The notes: generated by a model from the sequence alone, not told the origin. A stretch of DNA of 10,001 bases from GCA-2748575 sp033722575 (GCA_033722575.1 JAWVYU010000188.1:1-10001); one strand, 5' to 3'. Counted from the stretch's first letter, positions 1-7,768 are shown. Numbers and translations are program-made.

Positions 1-193
1 CATATAGCGATTTATGGTTACTTGTATAAACATAAACAGATATCAGGCACATTACAAATGGACTGAAACCAGCTATTACACCAAGATACCTTAATCCATA
101 ATTTTTTCCAATTTCACCTTTAATTAAATATACTATTGCAATACCGAACGCCAGCGGAAGTCTTTTATGGGTTTTAGGTGGTGCGCTTCGCAT
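1..193 (-). CDS. Partial small membrane protein, cut at left edge
   Basis: An open frame runs on the - strand from an ATG at 193-191 to the window edge without a stop (64 codons). It opens MRSAPPKTHKRLPLAF. Two hydrophobic stretches are visible, at about residues 13-24 and 34-56, separated by a charged loop (KGEIGKNYGLR). This looks like a membrane protein or the start of one. No clear Shine-Dalgarno precedes the ATG, so the true start may differ or the frame may be a remnant. The DNA is clearly more A+T-rich than the ptx genes. I do not recognise a family. The coherent alternation of hydrophobic and basic residues argues for real coding sequence, but a chance frame is possible at this length. 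Confidence 0.45.
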   Translation of the reverse strand, partial: MRSAPPKTHKRLPLAFGIAIVYLIKGEIGKNYGLRYLGVIAGFSPFVMCLISVYVYTSNHKSLY

Positions 194-292
194 GTGAATT
201 CAGGCTCATGAGGATAACGCAGCATTCTACGGCAAACCTGGAGCGCAGCTGAGAAGCCATTTCGTGAATTTATCTATAATTTTACGCGGAGA

Positions 293-318
293 TTCGCCCT
301 TACTTATGCAAAGGCGAA
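293..318. repeat. Imperfect inverted repeat downstream of the secreted-protein gene
   Basis: TTCGCCCTT (293-301) can pair with AAAGGCGAA (310-318) around an 8-nt loop, giving nine positions with one C-A mismatch. It lies 28 nt past the stop of the 319-residue gene on the - strand. No T-tract follows on that strand, so a role as intrinsic terminator is only weakly supported. Confidence 0.25.
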
Positions 319-345
319 CCCTTCCTTACCAATGAATGAATACTG

Positions 346-1305
346 TTACGGCACGATATTTACTGTATCTGCTCCCTCTAACGCAGTTCCATCATAAAAA
401 TTACCGTTTACCGTTGCGATAGTGTTGCCATCTTCCGGCACCACTTCAATAGTTATGAATTGACAAACCAGGTCCAGGTGTCCATCGGGTGCACCTTCGT
501 TTGACTGAGAAAAGTCACCGCTAACGTCTTCGATGCTGCACAGCGATTTATTCTTTTTCCCGACGGTCTTCACGCCGGAGGTGCCCAACGTCAGAGAATC
601 AGTGTTAATTCTATTGACATCCAACTCAGGACTGCCAAGGATGGCGACAGGCGTTGAACCACCTGAGGAGAGATTAATACTGTTTGGATATGAACCCGGC
701 TTAATGTCCACGTCCACCACTACAACCGGTAACAACTCAGTATCTACATAAGTCGTAAAATACATGTCACGGCCATCGTTTGCACACCATCCGCAAGGTT
801 GTCCATTTGACGTATTCCATGTCCTCACTTCGCGACCTCCCGAATAGAGAGCTCCGACTCCCCAATATAACAAAGCCAGGTCGCCTGTTTGAGGTGGGTT
901 GTCTGTCGAGGAAATTACAATGGCTAATTCATCTCCTGGTTCTACAAAAAGGTTGGCGCCTTCCAGGTCAAAGTACACTGCTCTGGCAGCTGGGCCAACC
1001 AGGGCTGAGCCACTAAGCGTCTTTTGGCCCAAAATAATCGAATCATCCGGAAAGCCGTTTGGACCCAGCGGCTGAATGGATACCGTGACATCTGGATCAT
1101 TACCATAAAACTCCATCCACAGATCAACCCCAAGAAACTTACCCTCCAGACCGACAGTAAATGTCTGGGCAAATCGATTTATTGCATTCAGGTTATTAGT
1201 GCCACCGCTATGATTGGTTTGAGCTTGATCAATTTCAGGCGCTGCCTGCGAGGAAATTGAGAAAGCCAGGCAGATTGGTAGAACAATGAAGGGGATATTT
1301 TTCAT
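346..1305 (-). CDS. Secreted protein with C-terminal DIKPGS-type beta domain
   Basis: The 319-residue product starts with a Sec signal peptide (MKNIPF, hydrophobic core, SSQAA, cleavage near residue 22), so it is exported. Residues about 25-190 form an uncharacterised beta-rich region with the phrase RFAQTFTVGLEGKFLGVDL, and a CGWC pair at 171-174 that could form a disulfide. Residues about 198-319 match a domain seen at the ends of many bacterial extracellular proteins: DIKPGSYPNSINL, then STPVAILGS, an acidic EDVSGD...DGHLDLV stretch resembling a calcium-binding loop, and a terminal GADTVNIVP. AAGGA sits seven to eight bases before the ATG, which supports this start. No sorting anchor (PEP-CTERM or lipobox) is present. 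The substrate or ligand is unknown. The neighbours give no functional link. Confidence 0.85.
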   Translation of the reverse strand: MKNIPFIVLPICLAFSISSQAAPEIDQAQTNHSGGTNNLNAINRFAQTFTVGLEGKFLGVDLWMEFYGNDPDVTVSIQPLGPNGFPDDSIILGQKTLSGSALVGPAARAVYFDLEGANLFVEPGDELAIVISSTDNPPQTGDLALLYWGVGALYSGGREVRTWNTSNGQPCGWCANDGRDMYFTTYVDTELLPVVVVDVDIKPGSYPNSINLSSGGSTPVAILGSPELDVNRINTDSLTLGTSGVKTVGKKNKSLCSIEDVSGDFSQSNEGAPDGHLDLVCQFITIEVVPEDGNTIATVNGNFYDGTALEGADTVNIVP

Positions 1306-1447
1306 CTAAAGATCCTTTTCCTTGAGGAGTCCCATGGGGCTTGGATTCAGAATTTGAACCAAGTCAACCAGACACTAGCAACCTTTCAATTCTAAAACAA
1401 CTATTAGACGTAGAAAGAAGGAATAGCTTTTCAGATAACGGTTTATA

Positions 1448-1472
1448 TTGACTTCTGCATGCGCAGAGTCAA
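1448..1472. repeat. Ten-pair inverted repeat between two - strand genes
   Basis: TTGACTTCTGC (1448-1458) pairs with GCAGAGTCAA (1463-1472) across the loop ATGC: ten base pairs with one bulged T. It lies 51 nt beyond the stop of the beta-lactamase-fold gene and well upstream of the secreted-protein gene, in the same transcription direction. It could be a terminator stem for the former or a protein-binding palindrome. No run of T follows on the - strand, so intrinsic termination is unproven. Confidence 0.4.
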
Positions 1473-1522
1473 CCTGGCGCCAGATCACAAACTAAACAGG
1501 AGGCGCACCCAATTTCAGAGCA

Positions 1523-2965
1523 CTAGCTAAATAAAGACGCCAATGGATTACGATAACTTCCAAGCAGGCCGCGTATACCCCGGCGTGCAGGCCGCTTACC
1601 ATTTCTGATAGCCCTGACGCAGCGCAGCACTTCTTCCTGATAGACTTTTCCCCTCACATTATACAGGTCCATCATGTGCATTGATGTTGGAACAAAAGCA
1701 AAGCCAATACTTTCCTCAGGATTCCATTGAAAGATGGAGCCACCAAACCCCATCCAACCGTAAAAACCCTCACGCCCCTTATTCAACGCACGATCCCTTA
1801 TGTTCCTCTTTGAACCCTTCATGGTAAACAGATTCAAGCCACCCTGGGTAAAATGCGTTGTTACAGTCCCGCCCAATGATCTGGTTTCAATATTACCGTG
1901 GAGCAATTGCCAGGCAGACTCACTAATATACTCTTTACCTTCCAGCTTTCCATGGGCGGCCATCATTGCGGCCACTTTTGCCAACCCCCGAGCCGAGCAG
2001 TTTGCATTAAAAGATGCAGACTCCCCCTGAGCAATAACTGCCTGATTGAAAAAATCAACAATCTTCTCACGATCTCTTTTAAAAGACAGATCTTTGAACG
2101 GGCCGCTATGTTTTTTCACTGCCTGATTCTGTGCGCCTGTTGCTAACCTGGCCTTTTTGCGTTTCGCCAAATTGCTTTTGTGGATACCTTTGGCTACCTG
2201 TATTGCTATAGGCGCAAAAGTACCAGCCATATCGGTAGCACTCTGGGCTACCTGTCTGCCCATAAATTTCGGCTTCAAGCTTTCCTTCACATAATAACCA
2301 AAATTTAATCCTTTAATGGGCATCCGGCGGTCAAGATCTTCTGTACTCACTCCGACATTAACATCAGCACCAAGCGGCTGGGCAATCTCCTCTTGTAAAT
2401 ATTCTCCCAATGTACGGCCCCGAGGATCGACTCGTCTGAACAGCTCGTTAATCACCCATCCGCGCGTCATCGCATGATAGTTCCGACGCTTGCGAGGATC
2501 ACTTGAGATTCTTGCGTTAAGCCCCTCAATCACACTGCCCACGCTGTTCTGCTTGATATTCTCCCTGAGCAACTCTTCCGGATCGAAGGTATATTTAAAG
2601 TTCACCAGGCCAGCTTCGTGTCGCATTAAATCAGCAACGGTAATATCGCCTTTGCCATTGGCGGCAAACTCAGGCCAGTGATCAGCTATTTTGTCACTGT
2701 ATTGAAGCAGCCCCTGATCCACCAGGTAAGCGACCGCCAGGGTTTCCAAAGACTTACCACTGCTAAAAACATTGACTAAAGAATCAGCTGTAAAACGACT
2801 ATCGCTGGATTTTGATGCCCACAAGTCCACGACCTTTTCACCGCGATAGTAGATACAAAGTTGAGCTTTTTCTTCTGCCTTGGTGTTCATTGCTGATTGG
2901 AACAAGGCTTTCACTGATTCGAAACCAGGTGCGACACTACCGTGTATTATTATCTTTTTTCTCAT
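1523..2965 (-). CDS. Serine beta-lactamase-fold hydrolase/esterase
   Basis: The 480-residue protein belongs to the class C beta-lactamase/penicillin-binding-protein-like superfamily, whose members include esterases and peptidases. The nucleophile motif SxxK is S68-S-G-K71 in VFSSGKS. The second motif is Y163-H-A in RRNYHAMTRGW, the Y-H-A form seen in esterase-like members. The usual HTG/KTG element is replaced by GFGGS (406-410). DLMRHEAGL (112-120) is the family's 'LLxHxSGL' segment. There is no signal peptide, so it probably works in the cytoplasm, which argues against a role in antibiotic resistance. Residues about 255-300 are an unusually basic insertion (KRKKAR, KKHSG) not typical of the core fold. 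GAGGG seven bases before the ATG supports the start. It is divergent from ptxA. The substrate is not predictable; a carboxylesterase is the likeliest role. Confidence 0.85.
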   Translation of the reverse strand: MRKKIIIHGSVAPGFESVKALFQSAMNTKAEEKAQLCIYYRGEKVVDLWASKSSDSRFTADSLVNVFSSGKSLETLAVAYLVDQGLLQYSDKIADHWPEFAANGKGDITVADLMRHEAGLVNFKYTFDPEELLRENIKQNSVGSVIEGLNARISSDPRKRRNYHAMTRGWVINELFRRVDPRGRTLGEYLQEEIAQPLGADVNVGVSTEDLDRRMPIKGLNFGYYVKESLKPKFMGRQVAQSATDMAGTFAPIAIQVAKGIHKSNLAKRKKARLATGAQNQAVKKHSGPFKDLSFKRDREKIVDFFNQAVIAQGESASFNANCSARGLAKVAAMMAAHGKLEGKEYISESAWQLLHGNIETRSLGGTVTTHFTQGGLNLFTMKGSKRNIRDRALNKGREGFYGWMGFGGSIFQWNPEESIGFAFVPTSMHMMDLYNVRGKVYQEEVLRCVRAIRNGKRPARRGIRGLLGSYRNPLASLFS

Positions 2966-3229
2966 GGCCGGACCCTCAATGCCGTATTAGCGGTCAAATT
3001 TAGCTCATATTTCTGGCTTTGGCACCTTACCCGAAAAGCAAACTACATTAGGAAGCAAAAATGCCGGTAACTATGCACCAGCAACCAGTATAGAAAACAA
3101 ACAACCTGGAAAAATGGCGAAAGATGACATTATCTTTCTATCAGGCGACAAAAACAGGTTAAAGGGGGGAAATATAGAACAACCAATACCACTTTGGGCC
3201 TGCCACTGCCTCTGACACTATCCGCGGAA

Positions 3230-3240
3230 CTGTCTGACAG
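3230..3240. promoter_or_regulatory. Perfect palindrome CTGTC-T-GACAG upstream of ptxA
   Basis: CTGTCTGACAG is an inverted repeat with five-base arms and a single central base. It overlaps the first bases of the Pho-box-like site. It could be an operator, for instance for PtxE, but it lacks the usual LysR T-N11-A arrangement, so the factor is unassigned. It may also be chance. Confidence 0.3.
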
Positions 3241-3255
3241 TCATTAAAAGTTCAC
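3238..3255 (+). promoter_or_regulatory. Candidate Pho box (PhoB site) upstream of ptxA
   Basis: CAGTCAT-TAAA-AGTTCAC has the architecture of a PhoB site: two 7-mers spaced by an A/T-rich 4-mer, consensus CTGTCAT-A(A/T)A(A/T)-CTGT(A/C)A(C/T). The first half matches six of seven positions, the second four of seven; overall 13 of 18 positions agree. Downstream, TATTAA (3260-3265) and TGTAAA (3272-3277) are possible -10 elements, but neither lies at the usual 10-11 nt from the box. TTCACA (3251-3256) also resembles a sigma-70 -35. Phosphate-starvation control of ptx genes is known in P. stutzeri, which makes the site plausible. Confidence 0.45.
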
Positions 3256-3339
3256 AGCCTATTAACCCGAATGTAAAACACCTTCTCCAATATCACCTTT
3301 CACAATACTTGCGCACTACAGATTACGAAAGGTAATACG

Positions 3340-4164
3340 ATGTCTATTCCACCAGGGCCCGAACCCATTCTGAAAGTGCATAATCTGAGTATCACTTATC
3401 CCGGTGATATAACCGCACTGAAATCCACAAGTCTGGATTTTCACAAGGGGGAACTGACGGTTCTGCTTGGCTTGTCCGGCGCGGGAAAGTCTTCATTGCT
3501 GCGCTGCCTGAACCATCTGGTTGTCCCCACATCAGGATCTGTTGAGTCGGTTCACCATGGAGTGCTGTTCTCAGCGCCGGTGATCAGACAGCATCGCCGG
3601 GATACTGCCATGATATTTCAGCATCACCAGCTCCTGGAAAGACAGACAGCCCTGCAAAACGTACTGACAGGTCGGCTGGCATATCACAGCTTCTGGCGAT
3701 CGCTGCTACCACTACCCAATGAGGACATTGACGTGGCGACGCGGGCGCTGGAGCGTGTCGGTCTGGGCGAAAAGCTCTTCACTCGTATCGATCAGTTATC
3801 CGGGGGTCAAAAGCAGAGAGTGGGGATCGCCAGAGCCCTGGCACAGCAACCCAGCATGATTCTTGCCGATGAGCCCGTTGCCAGCCTTGATCCTGCCACC
3901 TCGGTTAAAATTCTCGATTTACTGAAAGGCATCTGCATAGAAAACGATATTACGGCTGTTATCTCTCTGCATCAGCTGGACTTTGCCCGGCAATTCGCAG
4001 ATCGCATTATCGGGCTGGCAAATGCCGCAGTCGTATTTGACGGTACACCCAAAGAGCTGTCCGATCATGATCTTTCCCGCATTTACAACAACACACCCAA
4101 ATCTCAACTCATAAAAAACCGACCTTCCCTGAAACACCAACCTGAAACGGAGATGCAACTATGA
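3340..4164 (+). CDS. ptxA: Phosphite ABC transporter, ATP-binding subunit
   Basis: This 274-residue ATPase is of the PhnC type and powers phosphite import through PtxC on the cytoplasmic face of the inner membrane. All nucleotide-binding elements are present: Walker A GLSGAGKSS (44-52), Q-loop Q94, signature LSGGQKQR (153-160), Walker B MILADEP (173-179) with catalytic E178, and switch H211. The Walker A has L45 where many PhnC proteins have P, a mild variation. The first gene of the operon, it has a good Shine-Dalgarno (AAAGG). Its TGA overlaps the ptxB ATG by four bases (ATGA), indicating translational coupling. The family alone would allow phosphonate transport; assignment to phosphite rests on ptxD downstream and on the absence of any C-P lyase gene here. 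Confidence 0.9.
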   Translation: MSIPPGPEPILKVHNLSITYPGDITALKSTSLDFHKGELTVLLGLSGAGKSSLLRCLNHLVVPTSGSVESVHHGVLFSAPVIRQHRRDTAMIFQHHQLLERQTALQNVLTGRLAYHSFWRSLLPLPNEDIDVATRALERVGLGEKLFTRIDQLSGGQKQRVGIARALAQQPSMILADEPVASLDPATSVKILDLLKGICIENDITAVISLHQLDFARQFADRIIGLANAAVVFDGTPKELSDHDLSRIYNNTPKSQLIKNRPSLKHQPETEMQL

Positions 4165-5018
4165 AACGTCTGATCACCTGTCTGTCGTTAGTTATGCTGA
4201 CGCTGTTCGGATTTGGCGCCAATGCCTCAGATGCCAACCCTGACACCCTGAAAGTCGCTCTGCTACCCGATGAAAACGCGTCGGAGCTGATAAAGCGCAA
4301 CAAGCCGCTCAAGCAATATCTGGAAGAGCGTCTGAACAAGGATATTCAATTAATTGTAACTACTGACTACTCCTCAATGATCGAGGCCATGCGTTTCGGC
4401 CGGATTGACCTGGGCTATTTTGGTCCGCTTTCCTATGTTCTCGCTAAAACCAAAAGCGACATTGAGCCTTTTGCAGCTCTGCTCAAGAATGGCAAAGCCA
4501 CCTACCGTTCCATCGTGATTGCCAATGCCGACAGTGGCATAAAAGACTTCAAGGATATTGCCGGCAAGAAAATGGCCTACGGTGATCGGGCATCCACCTC
4601 CAGCCATCTGATACCGAAAACCATTCTCAAAGAAAAAGGATTAACGGCCGGCGACGACTATTCAGAGCATTTTGTTGGCAGTCATGACGCCGTCGCTGTG
4701 AATGTTGTTAACGGAAACGCCGATGCTGGTGGCCTCAGTGAAGTGATCTGGGGGCACCTGGTAGAACGTGGCCTGGTAGACCCGGCCAAAGTTAACATCC
4801 TAGGATACAGCAAGGACTACCCCCAATATCCCTGGGCCATGCGGTCCGATCTGGAACCCGGCTTAAAAGAAAAGGTAAAAGCGGCTTTTCTTGAAATGAA
4901 AGACCCCGAAGTACTGAAGAATTTCAAGGCAGAGGGCTTCGCCGCTATCGCCGATTCCGACTATGACGTGATCCGCGAGATGGGCACGCTGCTGAAACTT
5001 GATCTGGCCAAAATGTAA
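4161..5018 (+). CDS. ptxB: Periplasmic phosphite-binding protein
   Basis: This 285-residue protein is a PhnD/PtxB-type solute-binding protein that should capture phosphite in the periplasm and deliver it to PtxC. A Sec signal peptide runs to about residue 22 (ANA before S23). The mature part shows the family's hallmarks: LKVALLPDEN at its start, RxGRIDLGYFGP (79-89), the anion-binding serine/threonine loop STSSH (145-149), GSHDAV (173-178) and NADAGG (186-191). No lipobox is present: the Cys at 7 lies inside the hydrophobic core, so the protein is soluble rather than a lipoprotein. GGAG (4149-4152) lies eight bases before the ATG, inside the end of ptxA. Phosphite rather than phosphonate specificity is inferred from the ptxD context. 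Confidence 0.9.
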   Translation: MKRLITCLSLVMLTLFGFGANASDANPDTLKVALLPDENASELIKRNKPLKQYLEERLNKDIQLIVTTDYSSMIEAMRFGRIDLGYFGPLSYVLAKTKSDIEPFAALLKNGKATYRSIVIANADSGIKDFKDIAGKKMAYGDRASTSSHLIPKTILKEKGLTAGDDYSEHFVGSHDAVAVNVVNGNADAGGLSEVIWGHLVERGLVDPAKVNILGYSKDYPQYPWAMRSDLEPGLKEKVKAAFLEMKDPEVLKNFKAEGFAAIADSDYDVIREMGTLLKLDLAKM

Positions 5019-5029
5019 GGGAGACGGGG

Positions 5030-5845
5030 ATGACGGCTTCGCTGACTCAGGAACAATTACGGGCAACCGCACTGCACAACTACCGCGCACGCTGGCGCAG
5101 GATAGTACTGCAGACACTGGCTGTGATGGCCGTGATCGGTACGGCATCCTGGTATGTCAACCTGCTAGATATCGAGTTGTTACTGGATGGTATCCCGGCA
5201 ATTCTTACCCTGATGGCAGAGTCGTTACCCCCGGATTTTACTAACGTTCAAACCTGGCTGAGGCCGCTGCTGGACACCTTGGCCATGAGTATCGCGGGCA
5301 CGGCATTGGCAATTTCACTGTCGTTTCCCATTGCTTTTCTGGCGGCGCGCAATACTTCGCCGCACCCGGCGATTTATTTTGTGGCTCGCACCCTGCTTAA
5401 CGGACTGCGCTCCATTCCTGAACTGATCATGGGGATTATTTTTGTTGCTGCAGTTGGATTCGGAGCGTTGCCCGGGGTGCTGGCATTGGGGCTGCATTCC
5501 ATTGGCATGGTAGGCAAGTTTTTTGCCGAGTCCATCGAGCACGTCGATAACGCCCCGGTAGAGGCGGCTCGCGCTGCCGGCGCCAGCCCGATGCAGGTGC
5601 TCTGGCATGCAGTCATTCCCCAGGTATTGCCACAGTTTGCCGATGTATCCATCTATCGCTGGGAATACAATTTTCGTGCATCAACCGTCATGGGCATGGT
5701 GGGCGCAGGCGGCATCGGTTTTGAGCTGATGGGTTCCCTGCGGATAATGCAGTATCAGGAAGTCAGTGCCATTCTGCTGATGATTCTGTTGATGGTAACC
5801 CTAGTGGATGGCTTTAGTGGCTATCTTCGCAAGGCATTCAAATAA
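5030..5845 (+). CDS. ptxC: Phosphite ABC transporter, permease subunit
   Basis: This 271-residue inner-membrane protein is a PhnE-type binding-protein-dependent permease. Hydrophobic segments are seen at about 25-45, 82-105, 130-155, 218-235 and 245-262. The cytoplasmic EAA loop, which docks on the ATPase, is E178-AARAAGAS with the conserved G184 and P197 (HAVIPQVLPQ). RSIPELIMGIIF (127-138) and the FRASTVMGMVGAGGIG stretch (215-230) are typical of the phosphonate/phosphite permease subfamily. GGGAG at 5019-5023 lies six bases before the ATG, directly after the ptxB stop (11-nt gap), and supports this start. One permease gene is enough, as PhnE-type subunits form homodimers in related systems. 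Confidence 0.9.
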   Translation: MTASLTQEQLRATALHNYRARWRRIVLQTLAVMAVIGTASWYVNLLDIELLLDGIPAILTLMAESLPPDFTNVQTWLRPLLDTLAMSIAGTALAISLSFPIAFLAARNTSPHPAIYFVARTLLNGLRSIPELIMGIIFVAAVGFGALPGVLALGLHSIGMVGKFFAESIEHVDNAPVEAARAAGASPMQVLWHAVIPQVLPQFADVSIYRWEYNFRASTVMGMVGAGGIGFELMGSLRIMQYQEVSAILLMILLMVTLVDGFSGYLRKAFK

Positions 5846-5854
5846 GGGATCATC

Positions 5855-6850
5855 ATGGAAAAACGAAAGCCTGTTGTAGTAACCACACACAAGCTGCACG
5901 ATCAAGTGCTAGACCAATTACGGCAAACCTGTGAGGTGATTGCCAACCAAACCACAGATACCTTGCCGAGAGAAGAAATTCTGAAGCGCTGTGCGGGGGC
6001 TGACGCCGTGATGGCTTTCATGCCGGATCGGATCGATGACGATTTTCTGTCACAATGTCCAAACTTGAAAATCGTCAGTGCGGCACTGAAAGGCTATGAC
6101 AACTTTGATGTGGATGCCTGCGCACGCCGCGGCGTGTACCTGAGCTTCGTCCCCGATCTGCTGACCGTGCCCACCGCGGAATTAGCAATTGGTCTTACCA
6201 TCGGATTAACGCGACATGTGAGAGCGTCAGACCTTTTCGTGCGCAGTGACCAATTTGCCGGTTGGTCACCCCGATTCTACGGTTTGGGTATCGCCGGCTC
6301 CACCATCGGTGTCATGGGATTTGGCGCCATCGGCCAAGCAATAGCAGAACGCCTGACAGGATGGGATTGCCATCTGATCTGTTACGACCATGATGACCAA
6401 GCCGGTGCTGCAGAAGCACTGGGCGTTAACTGTGTGTCGGCGGACGAACTGCTCGGAACCAGTGACATCGTCATCCTCGGCCTGCCTCTCACCAGGGATA
6501 CATTGCACTGCATTAATACTGCCGCACTCGCAACGATGAAGCAAGGCGCATTTCTCGTGAATCCCTGCCGCGGTTCGGTAGTTGATGAGAGCGCGGTTAT
6601 CAGCGCACTGCAATCTGGGCAGCTTGCTGGTTACGCAGCCGATGTTTTCGAAATGGAAGATTGGGCCCGTCCTGATCGACCACGCTATATTGACCGGGCA
6701 TTACTGGAACACCCAAATACACTGTTCAGTGCACACATTGGCTCAGCAGTTACCAAGGTAAGACTTGCGATCGAACAGCGCGCGGCAAGTAACATTTTAC
6801 AGGCACTAGCCGGAGAAGTGCCGCAGGACCTGGCAAAACCACTACGCTAA
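5855..6850 (+). CDS. ptxD: NAD-dependent phosphite dehydrogenase
   Basis: This 331-residue D-2-hydroxyacid-dehydrogenase-family enzyme oxidises phosphite to phosphate with NAD+. It agrees closely with P. stutzeri PtxD recalled from memory, including ALKGYDNFDVDACARRGV, FVPDLLTVPTAELAIGL, NPCRGSVVDE and ADVFEMEDWARPDRPR. Catalytic and binding residues align: K79 (K76 in PtxD), R239 (R237), E268 (E266) and H294 (H292). The Rossmann loop is GFGAIGQAIAERL (155-167), followed by acidic D178 where PtxD has E175, consistent with preference for NAD over NADP. The PtxD-specific pair HPNTLF/HIGSAV is kept, separating it from glycerate or lactate dehydrogenases. AAGGGA (5844-5849) lies five bases before the ATG and overlaps the ptxC stop. 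Length equals the family's usual ~335 residues. No truncation or lost residue is seen. Confidence 0.95.
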   Translation: MEKRKPVVVTTHKLHDQVLDQLRQTCEVIANQTTDTLPREEILKRCAGADAVMAFMPDRIDDDFLSQCPNLKIVSAALKGYDNFDVDACARRGVYLSFVPDLLTVPTAELAIGLTIGLTRHVRASDLFVRSDQFAGWSPRFYGLGIAGSTIGVMGFGAIGQAIAERLTGWDCHLICYDHDDQAGAAEALGVNCVSADELLGTSDIVILGLPLTRDTLHCINTAALATMKQGAFLVNPCRGSVVDESAVISALQSGQLAGYAADVFEMEDWARPDRPRYIDRALLEHPNTLFSAHIGSAVTKVRLAIEQRAASNILQALAGEVPQDLAKPLR

Positions 6851-6859
6851 GAGCTTCCT

Positions 6860-7762
6860 ATGGAAATGCTGAACCTTATATGGGTGCGTTCATTTTTGGC
6901 AGTGGTTCAGGCAGGCAGTTTCCAGGCCGCCGCCAAAAGACTGGGCCTTGCGCAGCCCACAATTTCCCTGCATATTCAGAAACTTGAAGAACAGTTAGGC
7001 ACAACGCTCCTGGAACGTTCCCGAACCAGTTGTCGCCCTACCTCTAAGGCTCTCGCATTCCTGCCCCATGGCGAAAGCCTGATGTCACTGAACCAAAGAG
7101 CAGCTAAATCCGTAAAAACGGCCATTGTCCGGATTGGAGCCAGTTCAAATATTGCTATTTATCTGTTACAGCCTTACCTGAAAAGTTACCAGAATGAGCA
7201 CGCTGAACCGTTCGAGCTAACCATTGAGCAAAACCCGCGCATTGCTGACATGCTGGAGACCGGCGAGCTGGATATTGGCCTTATGGAGTGGTGGGATCAG
7301 CGCGAAGGGTTTGAATCCAGATCCTGGAAATGGGAGCCACTGGTTGTCATTGTAGCGCCAGATCATCCTTGGGCTGCTCGAAAGTTGATTATGAGGGAAG
7401 AATTACAACATGTGCCCCTGCTGGGTGGGGAACCGGGCACCGGCACAGGTCGACTACTCAGTGCGTGCTTTGGCCATACCTGGCAACCTCCTTCGCCCAC
7501 ATTACAACTTGGCAGTACCGAAGCAGTAAAACAAGCTGTGAAGTACGGGTTGGGCATCTCACTGGTACTTAGAGCGTGCGTAGAATCAGAGATACGTGAC
7601 GGTTCGCTGATCGCATTACCTCTTGATCATCCTGGCTTGAGTAAAACCCTCTGGATCATATGGCGTAAAAATCCACCCCTGCATGGAGAAACAGTTCCCT
7701 CGTTCGTTAACCATATTCTCGGGCGCTCCTCAAGGGCAGGGCCAGGTTATGCGGAGATCTAA
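6860..7762 (+). CDS. ptxE: LysR-family regulator of the ptx operon
   Basis: This 300-residue regulator has an N-terminal winged helix-turn-helix (about residues 4-63: FLAVVQAGSFQAAAKRLGLA, QPTISLHIQKLEEQLG, LLERSR), a linker helix, and a C-terminal substrate-binding-like effector domain from about residue 88. It is the last gene of the operon, nine bases after ptxD, in the position ptxE holds in P. stutzeri. It would be expected to act on the ptx promoter, but the role of PtxE in phosphite response is not well established and its ligand is unknown. Its Shine-Dalgarno is weak (GAG at 6851-6853), suggesting lower translation than the upstream genes, as befits a regulator. It ends six bases from the convergent DUF2956 gene, with no terminator hairpin visible between them. 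Confidence 0.88.
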   Translation: MEMLNLIWVRSFLAVVQAGSFQAAAKRLGLAQPTISLHIQKLEEQLGTTLLERSRTSCRPTSKALAFLPHGESLMSLNQRAAKSVKTAIVRIGASSNIAIYLLQPYLKSYQNEHAEPFELTIEQNPRIADMLETGELDIGLMEWWDQREGFESRSWKWEPLVVIVAPDHPWAARKLIMREELQHVPLLGGEPGTGTGRLLSACFGHTWQPPSPTLQLGSTEAVKQAVKYGLGISLVLRACVESEIRDGSLIALPLDHPGLSKTLWIIWRKNPPLHGETVPSFVNHILGRSSRAGPGYAEI

Positions 7763-7768
7763 ATCTGA

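Larger units (their letters stand above)
2966..3339. other. Divergent intergenic control region
   Basis: These 374 nt separate the - strand hydrolase gene from ptxA and hold no convincing gene. The ptxA-proximal part contains the Pho-box-like site, an overlapping perfect palindrome and the ptxA ribosome binding site (AAAGG at 3328-3332, seven bases before the ATG). The hydrolase-proximal half should hold the hydrolase promoter, but I cannot pick out a clear -35/-10 pair. Confidence 0.6.

Noticed and set aside
1523..2965. Antibiotic-resistance beta-lactamase
   Set aside because: No signal peptide, no KTG motif and a Y-H-A second motif point to an esterase-like member of the superfamily, not a periplasmic class C enzyme.
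5374..5652. Antisense open frames inside ptxC and ptxD
   Set aside because: They lie opposite strongly conserved coding sequence, have no ribosome binding sites and give low-complexity translations, so they are shadows of the real genes.
3340..5845. Phosphonate (phnCDE) transporter rather than phosphite transporter
   Set aside because: The three subunits belong to the shared family, but the next gene encodes a clear phosphite dehydrogenase and no C-P lyase or other phosphonate enzyme is present.
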